Made by a program: the position numbers and the translations under genes. The notes under the pieces are model-generated. The model saw only the letters and a list, made by a program, of their open reading frames with translations. It had not been told where the DNA came from and ran no database searches. Of a stretch of DNA of 64,000 nucleotides, positions 48,721 through 61,240 are shown in pieces. This stretch comes from Coniella vitis (Eukaryota; Ascomycota; Sordariomycetes; Diaporthales; Schizoparmaceae): NCBI GenBank assembly GCA_011317545.1, contig WUJK01000003.1, positions 2,976,001-3,040,000 of the forward strand, given 5' to 3'. Each line of letters starts with the position of its first letter. The first letter of the stretch is position 1.

Positions 48721-51700
48721 CATAGCAAAATATCAATGGAAACGTTGTACCAAGTTATAACGCAGATTCTAGGATTTCAATTCAAAATACGAACGAATGA
48801 GCTGCTTTCTCAATGCCCCAATGGGACAAAAGTGCTGTTTTGCTATCATAGGCGTGTACCTAGGTTTGAAGTCCCGTTAGTTTATTTTTCATCCAGTCAC
48901 TCACTATTGTTGCTCTTGGATATCATTGGGAAAAACGTAGATCTTTTCCGCGCACGGCAATATAGCCTAGATGTCCATCGGCGTATCTCCTCGTCAGGCT
49001 ATTTCGCTCTGGCTCTCAAAAAAAGCAAAACCTCACAATGCCATTTGCCCCTTCAGACCTTGCCGAAACTCGACCAAACACCAAATTCTTATCGTCTGAT
49101 GCTGGTTGTAGGACCAAAGCAAGCAAAATCCGGGGAATGTCAAAAGGAACAGGGCCATGGGGACCCTGTGGCCTCCTTTGTGGTGTGGGCGGATGACTTA
49201 CATATACAGGATACATTACATACATCGGATCTCGCCACCCACGATGTGCGGTACCCCACTACACGATCTTCAACGGGAACGCAAGCATACTATGTATACC
49301 TACCATATATAGCAGGTACATAGTACGTATACTTGCCCAGGTACCAGAGTACGTACACACCCAAAAGGGTGAACAAAAGTGTCGAGGACTTCCCCCGTGC
49401 AAGGGAGAGCAAAAAGGTGCGTCAAAGCTCTCCCCCTTCGGCCTGAAAGAAGGGAGCGCGAGGAAGGAGGTTTAGCCAAGGCAAGCAAGAAGGGAAATAC
49501 TATACGTACATACATGACCTCCATCTCGTCTTTTTGACAGAAACGTAGTGCGGAAAGTCAAGAAGGGGGGGGGGGGGGAAGGACGGGGGCTGTGGTGTGT
49601 GATGTGCGTGTGTCGCTGGAAACTGCTTGTCCCGCTGGAGTGGTCCACGGTGTGCATCCAGCGAGCAGCTTCCCATGTCCTGGGCGCGGGCTTGATGAGC
49701 TCTGTGTTGCCCGCCCTGCCTGGTTGTTGCCAAGTGCTGGGGCTGCTGCTAGCTTCTGGAGGCTTGCTTGTCACTCGAAAGAGGTGTTGCAGCACAACTC
49801 GAGATCGCCATCTCAAGCTTGTGGTGTGGTCGCGGCTGTTCCCTCGCCCATCAACCTTCCCTAAATCTCCACTCACACAACGCATCTTTATTCTCACTTC
49901 GTCGCCAAGTCTGATCCCATCTGCTAACTTTCTCAGGAACGGTTCGCCCAGAGCTTGCAAGGGCTTTTCATGATCAAATCCATCGTGTGTACTCCGGTTC
50001 GCTTCCTTCTGTTCCGTCTGTATCTTGCCTTTCCTCTTCTCTCCCTCTCTGTTACTTGCTCTCTCGGCGCCCCTGTCTTCTCAGCGACCTGCAAGTTTGC
50101 CTTCCATGGCCTGTAAAGAGCTCGGCTAGGCCAAGATGTCACAAGTGCTCCGAAGCCACACCGCGGGGCTGTTTCCAGATTGAGAAATCCTCTAGCCGTG
50201 CCAGCCTTCCAGTCATTGTTTCCGATATCTGGCCCTGCAAAGTCACACGCACCCCCTCCCCCCGGCGGTTCCCGAATATACTACGCCGGGGAGCCAATGA
50301 TGCGATACATGTCAATGTTCTGAAGCTGTGACAAACGAATCATGCGTGTGCTCTCTGTACCATGGAGTCTTGCTTTATCACATTGCCTGTCCGGTCATTG
50401 CCATGCTTTTGCTGCGCGCCTACCGGGACCTTGCTCTGCCTGCTTTGGCCTGTCTCCAGGCATCGTCATCATCTGAACACGGCTCCCCCCCACTGCGACG
50501 TTGCGGCACCAGCCAATGAGATGTTGTACTTTTGTGCAGCTGTGCCCTTACCCCTGTCACTTCACTTGTTCCGCATGCCCATCGTTCCGGGCATGCCTGG
50601 CCCTTCCTGGCTTGTTCCCTCTCACCCTCCACACCCTCTTTCTTTTGCCTTTGGGCCTTTTTAGCCCATGGTTGTTAGTGTTGAAGCTCCCCTCAACTTC
50701 ACACCCTCTTCTTGGTGCCCGGGAAGAAGAACAAAAGAGGCCAAGAAACATGGAAAAGGAACATGACATTCTTTTCCCTTGGGAAACGTTGTGTTTTCCA
50801 TCTTTGCTTACAGTCATGTCGCCGCCCGTACTATGTATCCGTCTCGCCTTTCTGCGCGTCTCTCTTGGAACGTTGCTGGAGATCTGCAAGGTAACGATGT
50901 TTTTTTTCCCAGGAGGGCATAGTATTCCGGGAACCTTTTGCGTACGAGCGACACTGTCTGTTTCAAGTGTCCTCATCAAGACCAAGCCTATTTGTCTCCT
51001 TCAGATAGCAACTCGGCAGTACTTGGAGCATGTATTGCCTCCTGCCGCCTCTTTTTCTCTTCTCTCCTTCTCTCGCTCTTTCCCCCCTGACGCATACTGA
51101 TCAGGCTGGCCTCAGGGTCTCCGAAAACCCCTCCTTGCAATGATAACGCTAGTCTCGACCGGTTTCCCATGGCACGCTCCCATTGGGCATCGAATGGATG
51201 ATGATTATACTGGTCTCTCAAGCCAATTTGGGTAGTCGTTGCGGTGTAGTTGGCCAGCCCTATGCAGGAGTTATCTGCCCTGGGACATGATTGTCGCCGT
51301 CTCGTCGTCTTCCTCGTGCTCATCAAAAAATGTCGACATCTATCTCTTTAGAGATCTGCATCATTGTCAAGCCGCCTATGCGCATGCATAGTAATCTTTC
51401 TGTCCACGCCCCCCATTGATGTTGTTTCCTTTTCCAGCAGGAGAAAGCGATAGCCTCCTCTATCCTTTGAGAGCCTCGCGTCAATGGCCACAGCAGCAGT
51501 CTGGATCGACAGAACAAGCTTTCTCAGCTGTGGCGTGTCTCTGCGCACCTAAACGACCTGGGTTAATGAGCGCCAGGCCAAGTTGATGAGCATAGGATCG
51601 AAGCATTTCCCTATTATGTACCCGCCGATCCGCTCAGCATTATTTCTATTTCGTGCGGAATCCAATACCTGCTCAATGCAACATCAGCATTGCGTAAGGC

Positions 51701-54700
51701 TTCGTCTTGGTGCTGCTCCCGAGGCCTCGCAGTGGATTGCTCTCCGATGAAATTATCATCGAGTTTCTTTGGCCTGACGCGCCCCGTTCCGTTTCTCCAC
51801 AGCATGAGGAGGGTACCCGGTACCGACACTCACATGTCGCAATACGCTCACCCCTCCCCCATTTGCTAACCAGGATAGAGTTGGTGGGGAGCCGGCAAAT
51901 CCTCGTTGCGAGAGTAACTTCCCATGGTTGCTGCATTGGAGTCTTTTCTAGCAGAAAAGACGTTTGCTGGCTGGGATACTATGTAAAGCCCCAAAAAAGG
52001 AGACAATGTAGTGCAGGGATGGGCTTGTGATGGACCGCCTCGTGACGGGCCAGGTAAGATCTTTTGCGTTTCTGTACTCTGGCTAGCGTGTGACTGGCAT
52101 TTATTGTGTTCTGATGTATTCTGCGCAGTGGGTAGCTCATCTGAACCCGCGTCAGGGATGACTTTTGGCTTGGTCAGTGCTGTACGATGCAGCCTCGCGC
52201 AGATGCTGTGACACTTCTCGAACCGCGTGCGACTTGCTCCATGCACCTAGGGCAAGAGTCGCCAATTTGTGATTCGGTGCTTCCTGATGCACGGCCCGTC
52301 AGACGTCTTGGTCACGGGTTGTCGTGTAGTAAATTATAATGATATAATCAACTTCACATGCTATACGCCATGCATCTGTTTCTTTTCCTTCTCATTTCTC
52401 CCATCCAATTGCTGTGCTTCGAATATCGGACAGAGCTACAAGAGGGAATCTCGACAACTCTTAATATTGAGAAAAGGAACAAATCAGGAAACTAGCACGA
52501 TAGTGACCGTGCTTCCTTGGATACTGTTTATTAGTTCGCCGCCCGAAAGGCAATCGTAGAACTCTGTCGTCATGCGTGCTCACCGAAGATTTTCCCAGCC
52601 TGTGCGAAGCCAAGCTGGGACTCGAGGTGGCTTTGTGGCGACATATTGCCGTGAAATCAATCCAGACTCCCGAGAATGGCACGTTGCGCAATTGCGGGTA
52701 ATTCCAGGAGCTGCCTGCAGCTCAAACCCATCCGCGTCTCACGAGGTCCGTCCTTCTCTGACGGCCGAGAAAGTCGTGAGGCTGCAGCCGTGTGAAAGCA
52801 GGAGTACAGTATGGGCTGGGCCCGTGGCCTGCATGGTGGATACCAAATCAGCAAGGCAAAGTCGACAATGTAAGTGCATGCCATTGGGACTTCCGGCGGG
52901 CTGGCTATTTCCGAGCTGGCTATCGCGTCCGCTATGGCGTGAACAGAGCATGTGCTCTTCTGCACAGTGGCTGGGAAGAGGCCATTTGTCAAGTCGGGCG
53001 CCAAGAGCCTGGACAAGGCCGATTTCGAGAAAAAAGGCACTGGAGAGGCGCGTGATCCAAACTATATGATGGAACCCAGAGGCAGCATGATGATACTTTT
53101 GCTAAATGCCTGGGTGCAAAGGTCATGATGATGACGGAACAAGATATTGCTGCCCGGCGAATCAGATGCCGGCGCCTGTCGACCTGAAAAGGCTTATGCA
53201 GGCCCGCTGCCAGCGGCCCAGCTGCTCCAGGTGTCGATATATGCAGTAGCTCCGGACCATGTACCGTGTACAATGTACATAGTAATGTACGGCAAGACCG
53301 GCGTTTTGCGTTTTTCTTCTTCTTTTCCCTTCTATACACGCGCAAGCGACCGGAGCGGTTCTCTGCTGGACCAGAGGCGCGTCTGGCTGGCACTATATGC
53401 TGCATGCTGAGGATACAAAATGCAATTCTGCAGCGAGACACAGGAGCACAGCGTAATCCATCGAAGGAGGTATCGGTGCAGAGCAAGCAGGCCTCGCACC
53501 AAGTCTGAAATGGACCAGTTGTCAGCAGAGTCGGTCCTGTATCAATAAGTACTATGTAGCTGCCACGAGGCCGGGAGCACGACGCACAGCACTTGTGGCA
53601 AGCAAAGGCGATATACTGCCACTCCAGAATAAGTGTGTACCTAGGTAGACGTACCTCACTCGTGTGTCTGCTGCTATGTACATCGTAGCGTTGTCAAGAT
53701 TGGCTCCTTGCCAAGCTTGCTCCTTGCCTATTGTCTGCTGCTTGAAACGCGGCCGATGCTGACTCGAATGCACCGCGACGTAGTGTCAAGCGGCCGGCCT
53801 GCCTGCTTGCTTGTGTGCCGCAGGGGCGATTCAGACCAACAACGGGGAATGGGAGCGTGATGTGTGCTGCGCAGCGCAAGTCTTGTCGCTGTCGGAAGAT
53901 TGCCGTAAGTATCGGTGTTGGGTATTGGTGTTGGTGTTGGTGAGGATCGCAGCACAATCTACGAGCAGCTAGAAAACAGTACCTGGCTGCCTGGCAAACT
54001 GGGTACGTACTTCTAGTACTACCATAGTATGTACCCTTATTATGGTAGGCTCAAAGCGGAAGGCTCGTCCTGCAGCTTGCAACCGCCCTCCAAAGACTTG
54101 CCCCAGCTTGCATACATAGTAGCTACCGAGATATCCAGGGGGTACTTGACTCGAACTGCTCGAGTCAGCGTACCATTGTCTGCTCTTGGAGCGCCTGCTG
54201 CAAAGTCCATACTTTGGGCAGGAGCAACTGCAGTATCTCCATCTTACCGTTTTGGCTGCAAGACATCTGCTTGATGTTTCTCCCCTCCTCCCTTTCTCTC
54301 CCTCTCTCCCTCTCTCTCTTCCCCCTCTTCTTCTTCTTTTCTTTCACTACTACCTCTTTCTGGGCAACCCTTGGTGATCATGTAATTCTTTACGAGCTTG
54401 CTGCTGCAGTCATCTTTTCTGCTGGCTGGTGGTTTCAATATTTTTGAGGGATACTGCTCCTTAAGGAAAGTCGCTGTCAGACGCCCAGTGGGAACTAGCT
54501 TTTTTGATTAGTGCTAGACCAGAACGCGGCTAGCGCACGCGCTAAGGCTTGAGGGACCCCGCTGGCAGACTCGATTTGTGGCCCGCCCTTTTCCTGCCCG
54601 ACACCAGCCGCCGCCGACTTGTCCGGCCGCCGCTGAATTCCTGGGCTTGCAAGCCTTTTTGGAGGTTCCCTGTCAGTGTGTGTTCCCAGTTCTCTCCTTC

Positions 54701-56800
54701 TCGGCCCTTGCCCCGTCGCCCGGTCAAACACGTGCACGCTGCGCATCCCTGTCGCCAAACTCAAATGTCCTGCCAGGCTTGTCAGCAGATACTAGCGGCT
54801 CGACGGGCTTGGCTGTCACTCTAGCCCAAAGAGGAAGCATGTCCATTGCGACAAGTGGGAAGAATACGAGTCCAGCCAGCAGAGCTTTGTGCCGTGTAAG
54901 TGTTTATCGTTCTCTGGAAAGAAAGCCAGCCTACTACACAATACGTACTGTAGCACACAGGAGGGGCTGTGTGTGCTTTGCTCACTGGAGAAATGCTCTG
55001 CAGAGCCGTACGTACAGCACGGCACGACCATCGACTACGAGAATCAACAGCCGGCAACAGCGCCAGCCGATGCCCGCGCAGGGTGACGTGCGCAGGTACA
55101 CGTGTACTATGGACTAGAGATGCTCACGATGGAGGCGTGGACACTTGCGGCGTGCCTGGGAGAAACGGGCCGTTGCGGTTTGCAGCGTGCTTCAACCTTG
55201 CCCCCCTCCCCGCGAGCCTAGACGGCCATGTCAGCAATGTGTAACCGCCTTCCAGGACGACTCGCGGTCGCTTCTCCGTGTTGGCCAGCGTGGGCTTGCT
55301 GAGCTGGTTTCCAGAATGAGCAGACCATTGGAGCTATCGAGTCCCAGCTCATGCAGTGGCCAGGAACAGTCATCGGTGCCTGCTCAGGATAATGCAGCTA
55401 TGCAATCTGGTGCTCGAGTTGCACGAGATATGGCTCACTTGCGAGCAAGACGTCGACGAGGATCTAGGGCCATGGAGGGCAAGCATCTCGTTCTTGCAGG
55501 ATCTACGGGAGTACACGTACAGTGCACAGGTACCCAGTACTCCATCTGCACCATACATCTGTGCCGTGCAGCCTTCCGTGGGTCGCCCACACAGATGCGA
55601 TGCTCTCTGCCCTGCTGCCCTGCTGCCCTGCGAGACGGCAGGACGGGTGGCGCAAGCAGGCACCTTTCAGGCTGAACTACGATGGAAGTATACCATGTAC
55701 TGAGTACTTTTATGTACTGTGATGTGGTACAGCATACAGCTCACTTACTATGTATATGCTGGTGAGCCCCAAGACATTGATGGTACACGGTACGCTGCGG
55801 CATCTGTGTGGATTCCTTCCCTTTCTTTTTCTGGGTGGCTGCTGATTCTTTTCGTTATGCCAGACTCCGAGTACATGCCCGTGTTCCTGAGCCAGCGTTC
55901 CACCTCGGTCGCTACAGATCCCCATCATACGAGCTGCAGAGAGCTGAAAGGACGCTGAGTGCTAGTGCTGTCCGGGGGCAGAGCACAGGAGCCTAATTGG
56001 CATCTACCAGCACATGGCGACTACTATGATGACAGCAACATCGCCGAGGATCTAGTGGCTTGACGATTTCCTACGCTGCGGAATCCCATGCTGCTTTGCA
56101 CAGTTGCTTTTTGTCGAAACCCTGCCTTGTCGATGCGGTCCGGGAGGCTCCACTCCACCCATGGGCAGCACGCACGCCCCCTCTCTCGAGCTCCAAGCTC
56201 CCTCTCTCCATTCTCGTCGTCCTTCTCGGCTCACACGCGCATCGATTTCATACGCCCACACCCCCTCTTGCTGGAGACACACAAGATCCGCCCGTCTGGC
56301 TGCTGGGTACAGGGATGCTGCTGTGAGCGCGACCTTGACCGAACACGCGCCTCGCAGTGGGCATCGTGCCCTTTGTGCCTTTGACTGGCTTCTTGCAGCC
56401 GTGCCGTCAATATTAAGGTTGCTTTCATTATTACCATTAATTTTATAAATTTATCTTTTTTTTTGGGGGGGGGGGGGCAATCCTGCTTGTGGCCTCGGGC
56501 CTGACAAACAGCCTACCCTGAAGCACGTCAGCTTGCTTTTGCCGCTCTCTCCTGACGCCGATAGCGACCGACATATATGCTATGTACATACCTTGTTTAT
56601 TTTATTTTTCCCTTGCCCTGTCTGGTGCAGGTCATCAGCCATTTGCAGACAGTCGTGCGCGCGCGCATAGAATATAACTTCCAAGCTGTGCGTGTGGATT
56701 CAGGAAAATACATAGTATACAGCGCACAACAGGTTTTTTTTGGTCTCCGTCGGAACATAGCACGCCTTCTGCCACCGTCTCAGGCTTACCGCGCACACCC
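48721..56800. other. Gene-poor tract with dispersed TACTATGTA motif
   Basis: No supportable gene. Nine exact TACTATGTA/TACATAGTA copies (49288, 49317, 50829, 51977, 53276, 53550, 54114, 55746, 56709), and many GTAC-containing words. A 195-codon open frame at 48736-49323 (+) begins right at the edge of the AT-rich island; it has no recognisable domain. G14 occurs near 49565-49578 and a G12 run near 56465-56476. Confidence 0.5.
54141..54174. repeat. Inverted repeat, GGTAC-GACTCGA / TCGAGTC-GTACC
   Basis: A perfect 7-bp stem GACTCGA/TCGAGTC (54148-54154 and 54160-54166) with a 5-nt loop is flanked by GGTAC and GTACC, which extend the pairing after a small internal bulge. Possibly a binding site or a structured RNA; equally possibly chance. 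Confidence 0.45.
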
Positions 56801-58669
56801 AAGACATATCGAGGAGAGGCACCAGACAAGAATACCCATGTAGCCCGACGGATGTTGCATGACGAGGCTGCCCGAATCAAACAACGGCTCCCCCCCAAAG
56901 CGTGCAAAGACAAGCGCATTTGACAGGGTCACCAGGCTGTTTTACTGTTGTTCCTGCGACTGCTGCTGCTGCTGCTGCTTCACATTCCATTACCAATCAC
57001 TTATCCCGACTTTGATCGGCCAGGCAACCTGTTGGGGGCGATTTTCTTGGTTGCTAGAGTGCAGAAAGTACTTAGTTGGCAGCCGTATTTACATGGTAGC
57101 AAGCCCGGGTCTTGCTTGGTCGCCGTAAGCCATTTCCTATTCGCCGGCTGTGATGGCAATTCGCAAAAAGGCCGTCCTTGTCTTTGTTGATCCGTGCTCG
57201 CGGGGCTTTTGGGGACGCCTCATCCATACTTTGGAAGGTTTGTCTACCTTGACTCCCCTTTCTCATCGACCTGCTGCCATTACTATTGCCATTGTCATTG
57301 CCCTCGCGGTGTCCTGGGTGACCAGCCAACGAGAACGCCAGCCAACACCGAGTTTAAAGAGTTGTTTTTCTTTCTGGTGCTGTGTTGCGCTGAGCAGCTG
57401 GCGCACAATAAGCCCACAACATTGACACATTGGATTTTCTTTCTTTTTGCTTTATTTTATTTAGTTTATCCCTTTTTTTCATTTTCTTTTCTTGGCAATC
57501 GTTTTCCGCATCCCGGCCGCTGTTTGCGCGTGAGCAGCCAGGGGCCCCCAGTGCCTCTCTCCACTGACGTTGCGACTTGTCGCCACTAAGCAGGCCGTGA
57601 CGGGCGTGGGGCACAACATCGTCATCGAAGGCTGCTTGGCTTGCTTGGGCAGCCAGAGTAGCGTAGCGACCGAGTTAGCGACCAAGACCCAGTCTGCCAG
57701 TGCGCGCTGGGGTACGAGCCGGGGCCGGTGAGGCGAACCGTCGACTGGCTGACTGCGATTTCGACGGCACTCCCAGGGCGTCTGGGCAAAACGAAGCAGG
57801 AGAAGTGAGCGAGAAGTGGGAAGAGAGAGAGAGAGAGCAGAGCAAGGAGCAAACACGAGACGAGACGAGACGAGACGAGACGGGAGACGATACGACCTCT
57901 TTAAGCCAACAACAAAGAGGAGCAGGAGAGAGGAAGAGAAGAAAGAGAGAAAGGGAGAGAGAAAGAAACAAGAACGCCAGAGGGGTGCCTCATTGTCATT
58001 CCTTTTTATGACCATTTTGTTTCTTCCATTGGACGACAGAACAGACAGACACACACTCTCCTTTCTTCTGCCTTTCTTCTTTTTAATTTCCCCTGCCAGG
58101 CCACCACTGCGGATCAGCGCCAAACACCACCATCACCACCACCACTACCACCACCACCTCCTCCTCCACCACCACCACTACCACTACCACCAAAAACACA
58201 GCCAACAGCGAGCGAGGCTTGCCTGCCTGCCCGGTCTGTCCCTCCTACCGAGGCCCTGGCCCTGGCGCTGTGCCTTTGCACCCATCCAGAGTACTCTAAT
58301 TTTCTTCTTCTTTTTCTTTTTCCCTTTTCGGCCTTGTACAGCGGTGGAAGTACTGTTTCCGCCGTACTCGGTACACAGTCAGACACTCTACAGCAAGCCA
58401 GTGATCCCCGTCAGCCCTGGCCCTTGGCCCTGCAGCGCCCCCCATCGCCCGCCTGGCCCGCCCGCGCGTGTATCTAGTATCCCTAGAGAGAGAGAGAGAG
58501 AGAGATAGAGAGAGAGCCTTTTGCCTCTTGCCAACCATCTCTTTTGCCAACCTGGACGGACCCGATCTCGAAGCTGAACCTACCCTCCAACTATATCAAG
58601 ACACGTCGTTTCGCAGGCCCCGTCCGTCTTGCAACCACCTTGCACACTGTCGCAGCCTGCGCGCGCTCC
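56801..58669. other. Upstream region and probable long 5' leader of RSC7/NPL6
   Basis: No gene seen. It holds (GAGAC)n at about 57858-57882, a pure purine tract of 45 nt (57924-57968), CCA/CAC repeats (about 58120-58195) and two (GA)n blocks at about 58483-58517. The purine tract with downstream pyrimidine-rich DNA could adopt unusual structure. The pattern is typical of fungal GA/CT-rich promoters and leaders. Confidence 0.5.
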
Positions 58670-58959
58670 ATGTACTCGGCCCAGCCCAACGGCGTCGACA
58701 GTGCAACCATTGATCCTGCTGCCCTCGCTTCCTCTGGTAAGTCGTCGTTCCCATCTTTGTGTCCGCCACGCTGCTTGGCCTGCTGGCCTCTCCTTCTCTC
58801 TGTGTGTCGCGCTCTCCCGCTCTCTGCCTGCCTCCCTCCCTTGCGCTGGTGCTGCTGGCCGCGACGAATGGCAGACATGTCCGACATGAACCATCATGAC
58901 CCCTCACTCGCTGCCGCTGGGTCCGGGTGGTGCCCTGTCCTGGTGGCCCGCGCTGTTTG

Positions 58960-58991
<32 letters not shown>

Positions 58992-59038
58992 GGCCTGGGC
59001 CTGGGCCTTGGCTTGCCTGTGCTTTGTCTTTGACCTTG

Positions 59039-59079
<41 letters not shown>

Positions 59080-59833
59080 TGTGCTGCTTGCTTGCTGCTT
59101 GTTGCTTGGGGGATGTGCTGGGAGCTGCAACCCGCACGCACGCACGAACCACCACCTTCTTCTTCTGGGCCTCCACCACCACCACCCACCCTTACCTTAC
59201 CAATCGACATGGCCGGCGCTTTTTCACTCCCACCACACCCCCCAATCCCTACAACTACCGCCCGCCTACACTGACTGCATCGCATCGCGGCGCAACGCAC
59301 CCAAAGCCCTCGCATCGCAGAACATCACATCATCTCACAGCGCGTTCTTGGCGCGATTTACCTCTTTTTTTCCTTCTTTTTTTCTTTTTTCCCCTCTGTG
59401 CCAGCACCCGCAGCTCCAGCAACACCAGTACCAGCAGCAGCAGCAAAAGATCTGCCGTCTCACCTGTCCGCTTGCACGCGCTCGCACGCCGAGCCTCGCG
59501 TCGTTTTCCCGAGGCGTATCACGACGCGTCATGGGCGGCAGCGTCCCGTTGTCTTGTTGAGCCCTGATGCTAACGTTCTCTGTTGCTTGTGTGGCTACTT
59601 AGACTTGCTCCATAAGTCGCCATCACGAGGCGTCAAGACCGAGCGGTCGCCAACCGCGTATCAAGCGCCGCCGCCGCCTGCTTCGGCTGGGCATGACGGT
59701 ATGTTGTGGTCATGCTTGTGTAGCTTTCTGTACCTCATCGCCGCCTGTCGACATGTCTCATGTTACATGTCCAGGGCAGTGCGACCCAAACACACGCGCG
59801 TGCACCGTAACAAAAGGAGAGAAAGACACACAG

Positions 59834-59872
<39 letters not shown>

Positions 59873-61193
59873 AAAACACGGGAACAAACCACAGGCTGAC
59901 GATGGCGCCCTTGCGCAAAACGTGACAGCAGAGCGAATCACGACGAAACGCCCGAGATCCATGAAATCCAACCCATCCGCCCCCGTTGCCCAAAGTCCTG
60001 TCCAGGCGCCAGCTCCAATGCAGCCATCCATCCCGCCACAGACTCCCCAATCCCAAAATGCACCTCTCCCGGGGCCGCAACCAGCCTATACGCCGTCCCA
60101 GGCATCGGCCTCGTCGCCACCGAAACCCACGCCCACAAAGTCGACCCTGAAAGCCCTGCCCACGGTCCGCGACCACACGACCGACCAGCTGGGGCCGGCC
60201 GGTGACGAATACCTGCCACGCGAGATTGACGAGAATGGCGAGAAGAAGGTCAATGCCAACGGCACCCTCAACGGGAACCGAGAATACCGCTGCCGGACCT
60301 TTCTGGTGCCCAACCGGGGCGACAAGTTTTTTATGCTGGCCACCGAATGTGCCAGGGTGCTGGGCTACCGCGACTCGTACCTCCTCTTCAACAAGAACCG
60401 GTCTCTGTTCAAAATCATTGCCAACCAGACCGAAAAGGATGATCTGGTGAGCCAGGAGATCCTGCCCTTCTCGTACCGGTCGCGGCAAATAGCCATCGTC
60501 ACGGCGCGCAGCATGTTTCGCCAATTTGGCAGCCGCGTGATTGTGAATGGGCGAAGGGTCCGCGACGACTACTGGGAGACCAAGGCCCGCAAGCAAGGTT
60601 TCACCGAGGCCGACTTGGCTGGCGAGAAGCGTCCGGGCGCGGCCAAGGCTCGCGAGGCCGCAGCGGCCGCGGAGCAGAACGCGTCACTTCTGGGCGGTCC
60701 GCAGGGCGAAATCGTCTACAGCAACACGCCTGCTCAATTTGGTGGAGCTCCACACCCTCAGCTGATCCAACCAGGTATGCTCGGAGCTCCGTCCACTGGA
60801 AGTCTTAGAATGCCCGCGTTAACTATACCAGACTATCCTGACACGCGCCGGACCGACTACTCTTCGATTCTCAAGACCGGCCCGCGACAGGAGCTCACTG
60901 GCCCGCCCTACCAGGACAGGACACAGCCGTCGCCCATGCCCGAGATACACGCCCAGGCGCACCATGCAGCCGAGTTCAACCGCAGCGTCAACCAGCAACG
61001 CGAGATGCGGTCCGACTACATGAACAATATGTGGCGGAGGCCTCACGAGCAGCCCGCGTCTGCCAGTATTAGCCAGCAGCCCGTGACTGTAGGCGCGGCC
61101 GATGCGAGCGTTCCCACCTCGCGCGCAGCGCAGTCGCCACACGCCACGTCCAGCGCCATCTCGCAGCAACATCAGCAGCAGCAGCAGCAGCAT

Positions 61194-61240
<47 letters not shown>

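Noticed and set aside
48736..49323. 195-codon plus-strand frame next to the AT-rich island
   Set aside because: No recognisable domain and AT-leaning codon use unlike real genes here. Kept as an oddity, not called a gene.
50501..51100. 199-codon plus-strand hydrophobic frame
   Set aside because: Cys/Leu/Pro/Ser-rich reading of pyrimidine-rich DNA; no family match and no GC3 bias.
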